64,000 nucleotides of DNA from Mycobacterium stomatepiae. Its GTDB lineage: Bacteria > Actinomycetota > Actinomycetes > Mycobacteriales > Mycobacteriaceae. The stretch spans positions 1,550,001-1,614,000 of the forward strand of contig NZ_AP022587.1 in NCBI RefSeq assembly GCF_010731715.1, written 5' to 3'. Of the stretch, positions 63,171-64,000 are shown one piece after another. The stretch's first letter is position 1; every line of letters begins with the position of its first letter. The translations under genes were made by a program, and so were the position numbers. A model generated the notes under the pieces. It worked only from the letters and a program-made list of their open reading frames with translations, was not told the origin of the DNA and did not search any database.

Positions 63171-64000
63171 CGGTTACCACTGCGCCAATGCCCATCTTTT
63201 CCTTGATCTTCTTCTCGATCTCGTTGGCGATGTCGGCGTTCTCCATCAAGAAGTTGCGGACGTTCTCCTTGCCCTGGCCGAGCTGTTCGCCCTCGTAGGT
63301 GAACCAGGACCCGGACTTGCGGATGAAGCCCTGGTCCACGCCCATGTCGATCAGCGAGCCCTCTCTGCTGATACCCCGGCCGTAGAGGATGTCGAACTCA
63401 GCCTGCTTGAACGGCGGGGCCACCTTGTTCTTGACGATCTTGACCCGGGTGCGGTTACCGACCGCGTCGGAGCCGTCCTTGAGCGTCTCGATCCGGCGCA
63501 CGTCCAGGCGCACCGACGCGTAGAACTTCAAAGCCTTTCCACCCGTGGTGGTTTCCGGGCTGCCGAACATCACGCCGATCTTCTCGCGGAGCTGGTTGAT
63601 GAAGATCGCCGTTGTTCCCGAATTGTTCAGCGCACCAGTCATCTTCCGCAGCGCCTGGCTCATCAGCCGGGCCTGCAGGCCGACGTGGCTGTCGCCCATC
63701 TCGCCCTCGAGTTCCGCGCGCGGCACCAGTGCGGCCACCGAGTCGATGACCAGAATGTCCAGGGCACCGGAGCGAATCAGCATGTCGGCGATCTCCAGCG
63801 CCTGCTCACCGGTGTCGGGCTGGCTGACCAGCAGGGAATCGGTGTCGACGCCGAGTTTCTTGGCGTACTCCGGGTCCAGGGCGTGCTCGGCGTCGATGAA
63901 CGCCGCGACGCCGCCGGCCGCCTGGGCATTGGCCACCGCGTGCAGGGCAACGGTGGTCTTACCCGAGGACTCCGGGCCGTAGATCTCCACGACCCGGCCG
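63136..64000 (-). CDS. recA: Recombinase RecA, 5' end cut off, no intein in the visible part
   Basis: The last 287 or so codons of recA (Rv2737c orthologue); the N-terminus lies beyond the window. Walker [10 protein letters not shown] is near the edge, then [11 protein letters not shown] (Walker B), [22 protein letters not shown] (L2-loop region) and the basic C-terminus. [18 protein letters not shown] runs without interruption where the M. tuberculosis RecA intein is inserted, and [18 protein letters not shown] is also continuous. Confidence 0.96.
   Translation of the reverse strand, partial: GRVVEIYGPESSGKTTVALHAVANAQAAGGVAAFIDAEHALDPEYAKKLGVDTDSLLVSQPDTGEQALEIADMLIRSGALDILVIDSVAALVPRAELEGEMGDSHVGLQARLMSQALRKMTGALNNSGTTAIFINQLREKIGVMFGSPETTTGGKALKFYASVRLDVRRIETLKDGSDAVGNRTRVKIVKNKVAPPFKQAEFDILYGRGISREGSLIDMGVDQGFIRKSGSWFTYEGEQLGQGKENVRNFLMENADIANEIEKKIKEKMGIGAVVTDDDVLPAPVDF

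Noticed and set aside
61665..63206. 513-codon forward frame antisense to miaB and recX
   Set aside because: Covers strongly conserved reverse-strand genes; no recognisable protein features.

Overview
The window is GC-rich actinobacterial chromosome, and its gene order identifies it as Mycobacterium (or a close mycobacterial genus). From about 2.2 kb to the right edge it follows the M. tuberculosis H37Rv interval Rv2668-Rv2737c closely: aftC, hemQ-hemY-hemE, dxs1, ceoBC, dut, suhB, ppgK, sigA, sigB, ideR, sthA, nrdR, lexA, fadE20, hflX, dapF, miaA, miaB, recX, recA. It is not M. tuberculosis. The recA gene has no intein in the part visible, an ESX-1-like substrate cassette sits between the Rv2681 and dxs1 orthologues, and a CPA1 antiporter and a lipoprotein protease are inserted where H37Rv has other genes or none. 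Species cannot be fixed from this sequence. Orthologue names come from remembered M. tuberculosis proteins, not from a search.

Layout. 1-2.1 kb: end of a CtaG-like membrane protein and two small secreted DUF732 proteins around an unknown membrane protein. 2.2-8.5 kb: secreted protein, acetyltransferase, ZapE-like ATPase, RibD-like reductase, an alpha/beta-hydrolase lipoprotein, the arabinosyltransferase aftC and msrB. 8.6-12.5 kb: a tightly overlapping leftward operon hemE-hemY-hemQ-methyltransferase (coproporphyrin-dependent haem synthesis). 12.6-15.5 kb: echA15, a DUF3000 protein and an RNase D-like exonuclease. 15.6-18.1 kb: the accessory cassette, rightward genes resembling espA, espC and espD facing a leftward espL-like gene, with no ESX core gene. 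18.2-25.1 kb: dxs1, CPA1 antiporter, TrmA-like methyltransferase, APC permease. 25.2-30.6 kb: TrkA-type ceoBC, several conserved actinobacterial DUF genes, dut. 30.8-39.9 kb: cei, suhB, ppgK, sigA, sigB and ideR with small genes between. 40-48 kb: DUF4192, sthA, serine-protease lipoprotein, PAC2, hydrolase, PhzF, nitrobindin, nrdR, chiZ. 48-54.6 kb: lexA, a large LGFP-repeat surface protein, fadE20, hflX. 54.6-64 kb: dapF, miaA, a dioxygenase-like protein, a DMT transporter with a decayed paralogue beside it, DUF349 protein, miaB, recX and the 3' part of recA.

Regulation visible in the sequence: many genes have a TANNNT hexamer 6-8 nt before the start codon, the usual arrangement of leaderless mycobacterial mRNAs (Rv2672 orthologue, aftC, echA15, Rv2698 orthologue, cei, the RidA gene, sthA, lexA, miaB). 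Also visible are a SigE/SigH-type promoter before sigB, a LexA box before lexA, a perfect 7-4-7 palindrome in the fadE20 promoter, a 13-bp terminator-like hairpin between sigB and ideR, and a five-codon leader ORF overlapping the ideR start. I saw no tRNA, rRNA, CRISPR array or insertion sequence.
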